From the NCBI GenBank assembly GCA_033856535.1, contig JAWVEV010000142.1, positions 1 to 64,000 on the forward strand: 64,000 nucleotides of DNA, in the 5' to 3' direction. A model generated the notes under the pieces. It was not told the origin of the DNA. It saw only the letters and a program-made list of their open reading frames with translations, and made no database searches. Positions within the stretch are counted from its first letter, which is position 1, and each line of letters opens with the position of its first letter. Position numbers and translations under genes: made by a program. Shown here piece after piece: positions 41,729 through 48,742 of this stretch. The DNA is from JAWVEV01 sp033856535 (GTDB lineage Bacteria; Actinomycetota; Thermoleophilia; Miltoncostaeales; Miltoncostaeaceae).

Positions 41729-43234
41729 TCACCTCGGGGCCGTCGCCTCGATGGCGCCCGAGGCGAGCAGCGCCACCAGGGCGTCGATGTCGGGGCCCAG
41801 GGGGCGGTCCTCGTCGACCGGCGGCACCGCGTCGGCCACCAGGGCCGCGATCCGGGCGAGGCCGCCGGCCGCCGGGGCCGCGCCGCGCAGGTGCCAGGCC
41901 TGGCGCGCCGCGAGCAGCTCGCAGGCCACCAGCTCCCGCACGAGCCCCTCGGCGCGTCGGAGCTGCTCGGACGCGGCGAAGGCGTGCGTCATCGCGTCCT
42001 CCTGGCCCAGCGAGGTGTCGGTCAGGCCCAGGGTCGCCGGCGCCGCCAGCCGGCGCAGCTCGCCGACCGTCCCGACCATCCGCTTGTGCACCACGACCAG
42101 CCCGCAGCGCGGGCCCGGGGTGGGGCTGAGCTGGTCCGGCAGGCCGCTGAAGCGCGCGTCGAGCAGCCGGTGGACCCGGGCGGTCGCGAGCTCGCCGGCG
42201 TGGGCGAGGGCCAGGGCCAGCGCGTCCATCCCGGCGGCGAGCCCGATCTCGTGGAAGGCGCCGGTCGAGACGAAGCGCCCGCCGGCGAGGGCGGGCGAAT
42301 CCGAGACCGCCCCGAGGGCCCGGCGCAGCTCGGCCTCCAGGCGGTCGAGCGTCCGGTCCAGGTGGGCCAGCGCCTGCGGCGCGACCCGGAACGACACCGG
42401 CGCCTGCGGGCGCCCCCCGCCGCCGTCCTCGGGGTCCGGCCCCAGCAGGTCCCGGAGGTCCTCCAGCACCTCGTCCAGGACGGGGTCGTCCGCCAGCTCG
42501 CCCGCCTCCGCCGAGTAGGGCCCGCGCGGCGCCCCGATCGCCGCGATGGCCGCCGCCGCGCCGACGCGCAGCTGCCCGGCCAGGACGGCGCCGGCCCGCC
42601 GCCGGGCCATCGCCACGGCGATCGTCCCCGGAGCGCCCGCCAACAGCGCGATCCCCTCCTTCACCAGGGGCGCGTAGGGCGCCGCGCCGCGCGCGGCCAG
42701 GGCGGCGCCGGCGTCCTCGACGCCTCCGTCCGGGGTCAGCACCAGACCGACCCCGAGGACGGTCTGGAACGCGTGGGAGAGCGCGATCACCTCGCCGGCG
42801 GTCCCGTCCGACCCGCGTGGGACCGCCGGCACGAAGCCGTCGTTCAGCCGGTCGGCGAGGAACGCGCAGAGGGCGGCCGAGGCGCCGGCGTGCCCGCTCA
42901 GCAGGCTCACCAGGCGGGCCGCCACCAGCGCCCGCGCCTCGTCGCGCGGAAGGTGCGGCGCCGAGCCGACCGCCCGACCCAGCAGCAGCTCGCGGGCGTG
43001 GCGGGCCAGGTCGTCCGGGTCGAGCGCGGTCCCGGCCAGGTAGCCGGTGCCGGTGGAGACGCCGTAGACGCCTGCCGGGGCGACAGCCAGCGCGGCCAGC
43101 ATCTCCCGGCGGGCCTCGTCGACCGACGCCAGCAGGCCGGGGTCGAGCCGGAGCTCGGCCCCGTCGGCGACGCGCTCCAGCGCCTCGAGGTCGAGGTCGC
43201 CGTGGGCGCGGATGGTGACGGGCTCCGGCGACAT
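41729..43234 (-). CDS. Histidase/PAL superfamily homologue lacking the MIO triad
   Basis: A 501-residue member of the aromatic amino acid ammonia-lyase fold. It keeps the YGVSTGTGYLAG loop (canonical YGVNTGFG), a GSDGTAGEVIALSHAF segment and a QEDAMTHAF segment. The MIO-forming Ala-Ser-Gly is replaced by Thr-Ala-Gly, the conserved Asn of the EGLALLNG motif is Ala (KEGIALLAGA), and the YSLRC-type motif reads VSFRVAP. These losses argue against classic ammonia-lyase chemistry. It is convergent with the lysyl oxidase gene (12-base gap). No other histidine-degradation gene is present. Confidence 0.75.
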   Translation of the reverse strand: MSPEPVTIRAHGDLDLEALERVADGAELRLDPGLLASVDEARREMLAALAVAPAGVYGVSTGTGYLAGTALDPDDLARHARELLLGRAVGSAPHLPRDEARALVAARLVSLLSGHAGASAALCAFLADRLNDGFVPAVPRGSDGTAGEVIALSHAFQTVLGVGLVLTPDGGVEDAGAALAARGAAPYAPLVKEGIALLAGAPGTIAVAMARRRAGAVLAGQLRVGAAAAIAAIGAPRGPYSAEAGELADDPVLDEVLEDLRDLLGPDPEDGGGGRPQAPVSFRVAPQALAHLDRTLDRLEAELRRALGAVSDSPALAGGRFVSTGAFHEIGLAAGMDALALALAHAGELATARVHRLLDARFSGLPDQLSPTPGPRCGLVVVHKRMVGTVGELRRLAAPATLGLTDTSLGQEDAMTHAFAASEQLRRAEGLVRELVACELLAARQAWHLRGAAPAAGGLARIAALVADAVPPVDEDRPLGPDIDALVALLASGAIEATAPR

Positions 43235-43287
43235 CGCGCCGGGAGTCTAGGACGGCCGCCGCGGCGGCCGGGCGGACGGGTCCGGGG

Positions 43288-43893
43288 TTAGGCGGCGCGC
43301 CTCGCGGGTGCGGCGGCGTGAGCGCGCTCGAAGCGCAGCCCGATCGACGTGCCGGTCCCGACGCGCCGGATGGTCATGTCGTCGGCCAGCGTGCGCATGA
43401 TCAGGAGGCCGCGGCCGCGCGCCGCGGTCACCGGCGGCGGGACGCTGGGGCAGACCGGGATCGGGACGCCGGTGCCCTCGTCGATCACGCGCATCCGGAC
43501 GCACCGCAGGGTGACCACCAGCTCCACCCGGACGTGGCCGCCCTCGGGCGAGCCGTGCTCGATCGCGTTGTTGACGGCCTCGCCGCAGGCGAGCAGGACG
43601 CGGCCCGAGTCGGCCGCCGGCCAACCGGCGCGCTGGAGGATGCATGCCGTCGCCGTCCGGACGAACGCGAGCGACTCGAGGCTCGCGGGGACGGTGAAGG
43701 CGGAGACGACTCCGTCGGCTTTCATCCCTGTGCGTCGGGGGAGGGGACGGGACGCGACCATCGTACCCGGGGTCTCCGACGGCATCCGGGGATCCGGGTA
43801 CGCGTCCTGGGGACGCCCCCGGTCGCGGGAGCTGAGATCGCGCCGGCGCGGGACGGGCGCCTGGCGGGCGGTGGTGTCGCGGCGAGCGGTCAT
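43288..43893 (-). CDS. RsbW-like serine kinase/anti-sigma factor ATPase
   Basis: A GHKL-type ATPase with N box (LLACGEAVNNAIEHGS), G1 box (VIDEGTGVPI) and G2 box (GRGLLIMRTLADD). Such proteins bind sigma factors or phosphorylate anti-anti-sigma (STAS) proteins. ATG 43893 has a GAGGGG ribosome binding site and gives 201 residues with a disordered Arg/Pro-rich N-terminus; an internal ATG at 43725 gives the usual 145-residue size. No sigma or STAS partner is adjacent. An inverted repeat about 60 bases upstream may be an operator. Confidence 0.8.
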   Translation of the reverse strand: MTARRDTTARQAPVPRRRDLSSRDRGRPQDAYPDPRMPSETPGTMVASRPLPRRTGMKADGVVSAFTVPASLESLAFVRTATACILQRAGWPAADSGRVLLACGEAVNNAIEHGSPEGGHVRVELVVTLRCVRMRVIDEGTGVPIPVCPSVPPPVTAARGRGLLIMRTLADDMTIRRVGTGTSIGLRFERAHAAAPARRAA

Positions 43894-43951
43894 GGTCCCC
43901 TCATCGGCCCGCCGCGCGGCGGATTTGAGCACGCGGGCGCGTGAGGATCCC

Positions 43952-43981
43952 GTGACAGGGCCGTGAGATGTCCCGTGTCAC
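43952..43981. promoter_or_regulatory. Inverted repeat GTGACA/TGTCAC upstream of the RsbW-like gene
   Basis: GTGACAGGG (43952-43960) and CCCGTGTCAC (43972-43981) form a near-perfect inverted repeat spaced by 11 bases. The 30-base dyad lies in the 124-base gap between two leftward genes and could bind a dimeric regulator or fold as RNA. Confidence 0.4.
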
Positions 43982-44017
43982 GCCTACCGTGCGGCTCGGT
44001 GTCCGGGCCAAACGGTC

Positions 44018-44257
44018 CTAGAGGAGCGGCTCGACCTCCTCGATGCGCTCCTCGTAGAGGTAGTGCACCCAGCCCTCGCCGGCGATCGCGTCGTCGCCCT
44101 CGCCGACCGTGGTCTCCTCGAAGGCCTTGAAGCCCAGCCGGTCGTTGCCGGAGTCGATCAGCCGGCGGGCGCTCGCGACCTGGGCGGGCGACCAGCCGCG
44201 CCGGCGGGCCACCTCGTCGACCGCGATCGCCCCCATCTCGGCGTGTCCTCCGTCCAT
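44018..44257 (-). CDS. Small hypothetical protein
   Basis: A 79-residue acidic protein of unknown family (MDGGHAEMGAIAVDEVARRR, then RLGFKAFEE and a C-terminus VHYLYEERIEEVEPLL). ARRRGWSPAQVASARRLIDSG could form a helix-turn-helix, but the evidence is weak. There are no cysteines or membrane segments. It is divergent from argG, with 76 bases between. Confidence 0.6.
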   Translation of the reverse strand: MDGGHAEMGAIAVDEVARRRGWSPAQVASARRLIDSGNDRLGFKAFEETTVGEGDDAIAGEGWVHYLYEERIEEVEPLL

Positions 44258-44297
44258 GCGGGGGAGCCTAGCGCCGGGCCGGGAGGGCGGGCCGAGC

Positions 44298-44303
44298 TAA
44301 ACT
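44298..44303 (+). promoter_or_regulatory. Candidate -10 (TAAACT) for argG
   Basis: TAAACT lies 30 bases before the argG GTG, which has a strong GGAAGGAG ribosome binding site at 44323-44330. The surrounding GAGCTAAACTTC is AT-rich against its background. Confidence 0.45.
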
Positions 44304-44333
44304 TCCGCGGTTCCGCCCGACCGGAAGGAGACC

Positions 44334-45596
44334 GTGTCCGACGTCCCGCCCGCCCCCGCCGTCGCGGGGTACCTGGCCCTGCCCCACGAGGTGCACCGCG
44401 TGGTGCTGCTCTACTCGGGCGGCCTCGACACCTCGGTGATGCTGAAGTGGATCCAGGACCACTACGACGCCGAGGTGGTCGCGCTCTGCGTCGACCTGGG
44501 CCAGCCCGACGACGACTTCGAGGCCGTGCGCCAGAAGGCGATCGACCTGGGCGCCGTCGCCAGCCTGGTGGTCGACGCGAAGGAGGAGTTCGCGCGGGAC
44601 TACGTCGCGCCGGCGATCCTCGCCAACGCGCGCTACCAGGGCGGCTACCCGCTCTTCACCGCGCTCGGCCGCCCGCTGCTCGCCAAGCTGGCCTGCGAGG
44701 CCGCCCGCGAGCACGGCGCCGACACGATCGCCCACGGCTGCACCGGCAAGGGCAATGACCAGGTCCGCATCGACGCGACCGTGGCCACGCTGGCGCCCGA
44801 CCTCAAGGTGATCGCGCCCGTGCGCGAGTGGCGCATGGGCCGCGACGAGGAGATCGAGTACGCCCGCGAGCACGGCATCCCGGTCACCTCGACGGTCGAG
44901 CGCCCGTACTCGATCGACGACAACCTCTGGGGCCGCTCGTCCGAGGGCGGGGTCATCGAGGACCTCGAGCAGGCGCCGCCGGAGGACGTCTTCCAGCTGG
45001 TGACCCTGCCGCGGCTCGCCCCGGACCGGGCCGAGGAGATCACCATCGGCTTCCGCGACGGCCTGCCGGTGACCCTCGACGGCGAGGCGCTCGGCCTGGT
45101 CGAGCTGATCCGCCGGGTGGCCGAGATCGCCTGCCGCAACGGCGTCGGCATCGTCGACCACATCGAGGACCGGGTCGTCGGCCTGAAGGTGCGCGACATC
45201 TACGAGGTGCCGGCCGCCGAGGTGATCCTCACGGCGCACGGCGAGCTCGAGAAGCTGGTCTGCACCGGTCGCCAGAACGCGCTCAAGCCCCAGCTCGACG
45301 CCCTCTGGGCCCAGATCGTCTACGAGGGCCTCTGGTACGAGCCGCTGCTCTCCGACCTCAACGCGCTGATGGAGCACGTCAACCGGAGGGTGGAGGGGGA
45401 GATCACCATGCGCCTCTACAAGGGCACCGCCACGGCGGTCGCCCGGCGCTCGCCGAACGCGATCTACAGCCGCAGCCTCGCGACGTTCAACGCGGACGCC
45501 TCGTTCGCGCACAACGCGGCGCCGGGCTTCATCGAGCTGTTCTCGCTGCAGAGCCGCATGGCGTACCGCATCGCCGAGGCGAGGGAGCTGGGATGA
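44334..45596 (+). CDS. argG: Argininosuccinate synthase
   Basis: A 420-residue enzyme joining citrulline and aspartate. The ATP pyrophosphatase loop VVLLYSGGLDTSVMLKW, the citrulline site (QGGYPLFTALGRPLLAK), GCTGKGNDQVRID, and SIDDNLWGRSSEGG are all present. The N-terminal 20 residues (MSDVPPAPAVAGYLALPHE) extend beyond the usual start. The GTG start is set by the ribosome binding site. argH is not downstream; instead two unknown propeller-like genes overlap its end. Confidence 0.97.
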   Translation: MSDVPPAPAVAGYLALPHEVHRVVLLYSGGLDTSVMLKWIQDHYDAEVVALCVDLGQPDDDFEAVRQKAIDLGAVASLVVDAKEEFARDYVAPAILANARYQGGYPLFTALGRPLLAKLACEAAREHGADTIAHGCTGKGNDQVRIDATVATLAPDLKVIAPVREWRMGRDEEIEYAREHGIPVTSTVERPYSIDDNLWGRSSEGGVIEDLEQAPPEDVFQLVTLPRLAPDRAEEITIGFRDGLPVTLDGEALGLVELIRRVAEIACRNGVGIVDHIEDRVVGLKVRDIYEVPAAEVILTAHGELEKLVCTGRQNALKPQLDALWAQIVYEGLWYEPLLSDLNALMEHVNRRVEGEITMRLYKGTATAVARRSPNAIYSRSLATFNADASFAHNAAPGFIELFSLQSRMAYRIAEARELG

Positions 45597-46549
45597 GGCG
45601 CTCCGCCCCCGCCCCGACCCTGCGGATCAACCCGGGCGGCGTCCCGGCCTATGCCCGGGTCGAGCGCGGCTCGGCCGGGCTGCGGCTGGTGGGGGCGGAG
45701 CCGCCCGGCGGGTTCGAGCAGGCCCCGGGCGAGACGATGCGGCTGTTCGGCGCGGCGCCCTTCCCGGCCGATCAGGCGCTGGTGATCGCCGGCGGCGAGC
45801 TGGTGCTGCTGGCCGGCCGCGGCGTCGCCGCCAGCATGCGGACGCCGGCGATGCACCTGATCCACGACCGCCGCCCGCCGGGCCTCGACGGCGTCGCGGG
45901 CGCGCCCCTGGCCAACGCCGGCCTGCTCCACCACGACGCCGGCTGGCGCGCGGTGGTGCTCCCGAGCCTCGGCGACATCGTCGCCGACCTCGGCCCGGGT
46001 CCGGTGGCGGTGCGCCCCGACGGGCGCCGCGTGGCGGCAGTGCGCGACGGCGCGATCCTGGAGCAGGACATCGGCGCCTCGGACCAGGCCGCACGCCACG
46101 ACGGCGCCCCCGCTGCGATCGCCTACGCCTCCGACGGGACGTTGCTGGTCGCCGCCGGCGCCGCGGTCGGCCCGGTCGGGACCGCCGACGCCGACGGCTC
46201 GCCGGTGACGGCCCTCGCGGCCGCCGCCGAGGCGCCCGTCGCCCTGGCGCTGCACGAGGACGGGTCGCTGAGCCTCTGGGGCGTCGACGGGTCGCGGCAG
46301 GTCTCGTGGGCGTCGCCGTTGCCGGCGGTTTCGAGCATCGGCCTCTCGGCCGACGGCGAGCTGGCCTCGCTCGGCTCCGGGGCGTCGGACCCCGCCGCGG
46401 CCTGCCTGGTCAGGGCGCGGGACGGCGCGCTCGTGCGATACATCCATGGCGCGCGGGCGATCGGCACGTCACCGGCCGACGAGGGCCTCGTGATCGCCGG
46501 CGACTGGGGCACCGCATGGCTGAAAGCGATCGAGGAGGAGTCAGCGTGA
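45593..46549 (+). CDS. Unknown propeller-like protein, copy A
   Basis: A 318-residue protein whose ATG overlaps the argG stop by four bases. It has alternating short strands with recurring small blocks (PDGRRVAAVRDG, SDGTLLVAAGAAVG, EDGSLSLWGVDG, ADGELASLGSG) that look like beta-propeller blades. There is no signal peptide or membrane segment. The C-terminus (RYIHGARAIGTSP, then LVIAGDWGTAWLKA) matches the end of the next protein (RWIRGARAAAWS, AVGGDWGVLLSA), so the two are related. Function unknown. Coupling to argG is physical and need not mean a role in arginine synthesis. Confidence 0.7.
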   Translation: MRRSAPAPTLRINPGGVPAYARVERGSAGLRLVGAEPPGGFEQAPGETMRLFGAAPFPADQALVIAGGELVLLAGRGVAASMRTPAMHLIHDRRPPGLDGVAGAPLANAGLLHHDAGWRAVVLPSLGDIVADLGPGPVAVRPDGRRVAAVRDGAILEQDIGASDQAARHDGAPAAIAYASDGTLLVAAGAAVGPVGTADADGSPVTALAAAAEAPVALALHEDGSLSLWGVDGSRQVSWASPLPAVSSIGLSADGELASLGSGASDPAAACLVRARDGALVRYIHGARAIGTSPADEGLVIAGDWGTAWLKAIEEESA

Positions 46550-47181
46550 GCACGCGCCCGCTCGGGCCACCGCCCTTCATCCCGGACGACCCGGGGCCGT
46601 GGGCCGTGACGAGCCACACCAACCACATCGCCGGCCGGCCCGGCCGCAGGCGCCCGTTGCCGCCCAGTGGTCTGATGCTCTCGCCGCCTCCCAGCCTGGA
46701 CCTCCCGACCGTGGGGATCCAGGACCGATCCGACCTGGCCGGCGCCGGCCCGATCCGCGTGATCGCCGCGGCGCGCGAGGCCGCCCACTGGCTGTCGTTC
46801 GACCCCGAGGGCGACGTGCTGCGCGGCATCAGCCCCTACGTGAAGCGGGCGTGGTCGCTGCCGGACCTCTCCCTGGCGCTGGAGGAGCGCCCGGGCGACG
46901 ACCCGGCGGCCGACCTGCCGGCGATCGAGCACGCCATCGCCCTCGCCGAGTCGCTGCCCCCGGTCATCGCAGAGGCGCCCGACGGGAGCCTGGTGGCGGT
47001 CACGGTGCGCGAGAACCGCTACACGGTGGTCGCGGTGGTGCGACCGGACGACCGCAAGATCGTGCGCTGGATCCGGGGCGCCCGGGCGGCGGCCTGGTCG
47101 GCCGACGGCAAGCTCTTCGCCGTCGGCGGCGACTGGGGCGTGCTGCTCTCGGCTCCGCTGGTGACGCCCGACGCGTCGTAA
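46546..47181 (+). CDS. Unknown propeller-like protein, copy B
   Basis: A 211-residue protein starting at GTG 46546, overlapping copy A by four bases. The N-terminus is Pro/Arg-rich (RPLGPPPFIPDDPGPWAVTS), the middle helical, and the C-terminus shares the GARA...GDWG block with copy A. It seems to keep only the last blade-like repeats (DGSLVAVTVRENRYTVVAVV, ADGKLFAVGGDWG). No catalytic motif is seen. The tandem, coupled arrangement suggests that the two proteins bind each other, an inference from context. Confidence 0.65.
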   Translation: MSTRPLGPPPFIPDDPGPWAVTSHTNHIAGRPGRRRPLPPSGLMLSPPPSLDLPTVGIQDRSDLAGAGPIRVIAAAREAAHWLSFDPEGDVLRGISPYVKRAWSLPDLSLALEERPGDDPAADLPAIEHAIALAESLPPVIAEAPDGSLVAVTVRENRYTVVAVVRPDDRKIVRWIRGARAAAWSADGKLFAVGGDWGVLLSAPLVTPDAS

Positions 47182-47281
47182 CCGCGCTCTGCGCACCGGC
47201 GGCCTGGGGCTCGCCGGCGCGCTGACCGCCCTGGCCCTCGCCGCTCCGGCGGCCAGCCCGGGGCAGGATCCGCGGCCGGTC

Positions 47282-48223
47282 GTGTGGGTCCAGGCCGGCC
47301 ACGCCGGCCCGCGCGAGCCGGGCTACCTGGCCCAGACGGGGGCCTCGGGCCCGCTGGGCTCGGAGATCGCCTTCACCACCCGCGTGACCCGCGCGGTGGT
47401 GACGCGCCTGCGGCGTGCCGGGGTCGCCGCGCGGGCGACGCCGGGGCGGGTGACGCCGATCGGCGCCACGGGGGCCGCGTTCATCAGCATCCACCACGAC
47501 GCGCCGGGCGGGCGCGGGGCGGTGGGGTACGCGCTCGCCGGGGCCGGCGAGAACTGGTACCACGGCGAGGGGACCGGCACGCCGAGCCCGGTGCCGTACT
47601 CGGACAGCGCGCCGCACCGGCCGGCCACGACCGTGAGCGCCGCGGTGGAGCGCGCCTCGCGCCGGCTGGCGGTGCGGCTGGCGGCCCGGTTCGGGCCGGT
47701 CTCGGCGCGCAACGGCGCCACGGCGACCTTCGGCGGCGTGATCTCCTCGCGCTCCAACCCGCGCATGAACCGCTACTACGGCTTCTACCGGACGCGAGCC
47801 GGGGCGCGGGTGATCCTGGAGGCCGGCGCCGCCGGCGCCGACGACGCGTTCCTGCGCCGGACCGACTTGATCGCGGCGACCGTCGCGCGGGCGGTGCTCG
47901 ACTACCTGCGAGCCGAGGGGCTGCTGCCCCGCTCCTCGTCGGCCAGTGGGAGTCGGGCGAAGGCGCGTCAATCGAGACCCGATGGACGGGGTCAACCGCC
48001 CGTGCTACCGTCGCCGCACTCGCCACCGGGCCCCTTCCGCGCCGGTGGCAGCGCTGCCCCAGACCCCGGCGGCGTCCGTTCCCGGACGCGAGCGAGGTCA
48101 ACGAGATGGCGGCCATCCAGGGACGCACCTCCCATGAGGCGACCGGGGTTGTGGTCGAGCCTCGGGACGAGCGCGACGGCGATCCTCAGCACGACGGCCA
48201 GCTCGAGGGCCAGCTTGCGCTGA
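47282..48223 (+). CDS. Secreted N-acetylmuramoyl-L-alanine amidase (Amidase_3)
   Basis: A cell-wall hydrolase. The Zn ligands are visible as His in QAGHAG, Glu in GSEIAF and His in SIHHDAP, and the catalytic Glu lies in VILEAGAAG. GTG 47282 would start inside the domain. The frame continues upstream with a typical export signal (LRTGGLGLAGALTALALAAP, then SPGQD) from about 47189, but no ATG, GTG or TTG occurs before an in-frame TGA at 47162; CTG 47189 is the only near-cognate. The end is also uncertain: conserved sequence stops near 47935, yet the frame runs low-complexity to 48223. Confidence 0.8.
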   Translation: MWVQAGHAGPREPGYLAQTGASGPLGSEIAFTTRVTRAVVTRLRRAGVAARATPGRVTPIGATGAAFISIHHDAPGGRGAVGYALAGAGENWYHGEGTGTPSPVPYSDSAPHRPATTVSAAVERASRRLAVRLAARFGPVSARNGATATFGGVISSRSNPRMNRYYGFYRTRAGARVILEAGAAGADDAFLRRTDLIAATVARAVLDYLRAEGLLPRSSSASGSRAKARQSRPDGRGQPPVLPSPHSPPGPFRAGGSAAPDPGGVRSRTRARSTRWRPSRDAPPMRRPGLWSSLGTSATAILSTTASSRASLR

Positions 48224-48354
48224 GGTTCGACGCAGCACGGCCCGCCGCTTCGCCGCGGCCGGGAATGCCCACCGCGCCGCTCGAGCCCGAGCGCCCCGTT
48301 GGGACCGAGCGGATGGGGGCGGGCGGCCTCACCGCCTCCGCGCGCGAGGACTGA
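48106..48354 (+). CDS. Small hypothetical protein, possible
   Basis: An 82-residue frame starting at ATG 48106 after GCGAGG (MAAIQGRTSHEATGVVVEPR, ending GLTASARED). It is acidic and probably disordered, with no known motif. A TACCGT at 48004 could be a -10. It overlaps the low-complexity tail of the amidase frame in another phase; at most one is real in the overlap. A hairpin follows its stop at once, which favours a real 3' end here. Confidence 0.4.
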   Translation: MAAIQGRTSHEATGVVVEPRDERDGDPQHDGQLEGQLALRFDAARPAASPRPGMPTAPLEPERPVGTERMGAGGLTASARED

Positions 48355-48357
48355 GTA

Positions 48358-48377
48358 GCCCGGCGAAAAGCCCGGGC
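48358..48377 (+). terminator. Hairpin after the small hypothetical gene
   Basis: GCCCGG pairs with CCGGGC around an A-rich loop, three bases after the TGA at 48352-48354. No T-tract follows. It is a likely transcript end before the dnaE leader. Confidence 0.5.
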
Positions 48378-48493
48378 GACCACCTAGGACGCCAAGGGCA
48401 ACGGTGCGCGGTCTCGGTCTTCGTCGCCGCCCGGTGTGCGGCACCAGCGCCCAGAGCCTGCAGCTCGAGCACGAGCTTCTCCTGAGCTCCCTG

Positions 48494-48547
48494 GAGTTGA
48501 CCCGCCCTCGTTGACACCGAGTGCGGGTCAAACTCCACCCGCGCAGT
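48494..48547. repeat. Large nested inverted repeat before dnaE
   Basis: The outer arms GGAGTTGACCCGC (48494-48506) and GCGGGTCAAACTCC (48534-48547) pair over 13 bp with one bulged A. Inside them CTCG pairs with CGAG around TTGACAC. TTGAC occurs in both the left arm and the inner loop. It could be an operator, a structured RNA or a terminator. Confidence 0.55.
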
Positions 48548-48742
48548 TCGTTGCGTCGGCACTCGCCGGCCTTCTCGCGCTCGCCTTGCTGGGCCAGGAT
48601 CGACCTGGTCATTGGTTGCGACCGCGAGAGGGCCGCGGCTGACCGGCACCACCTGTGGGGGGTCCGACACGCAGCGAACCCCGCATCTAGCGCCAAATGG
48701 CGATCCGTCCGTCGGGGCGCCTGAGGTAACCTGACCCCCACG

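Larger units (their letters stand above)
48355..48742. other. 388-base region upstream of dnaE with nested inverted repeats
   Basis: No gene is supported. It holds a terminator-like hairpin (48358-48377), an AGCTCG/CGAGCT hairpin (48462-48477), a large imperfect inverted repeat (48494-48547) and a less GC-rich tail (48540-48700). TAACCT at 48727-48732 is a candidate -10 just before dnaE. A structured RNA or a regulator site could be present. Confidence 0.45.
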
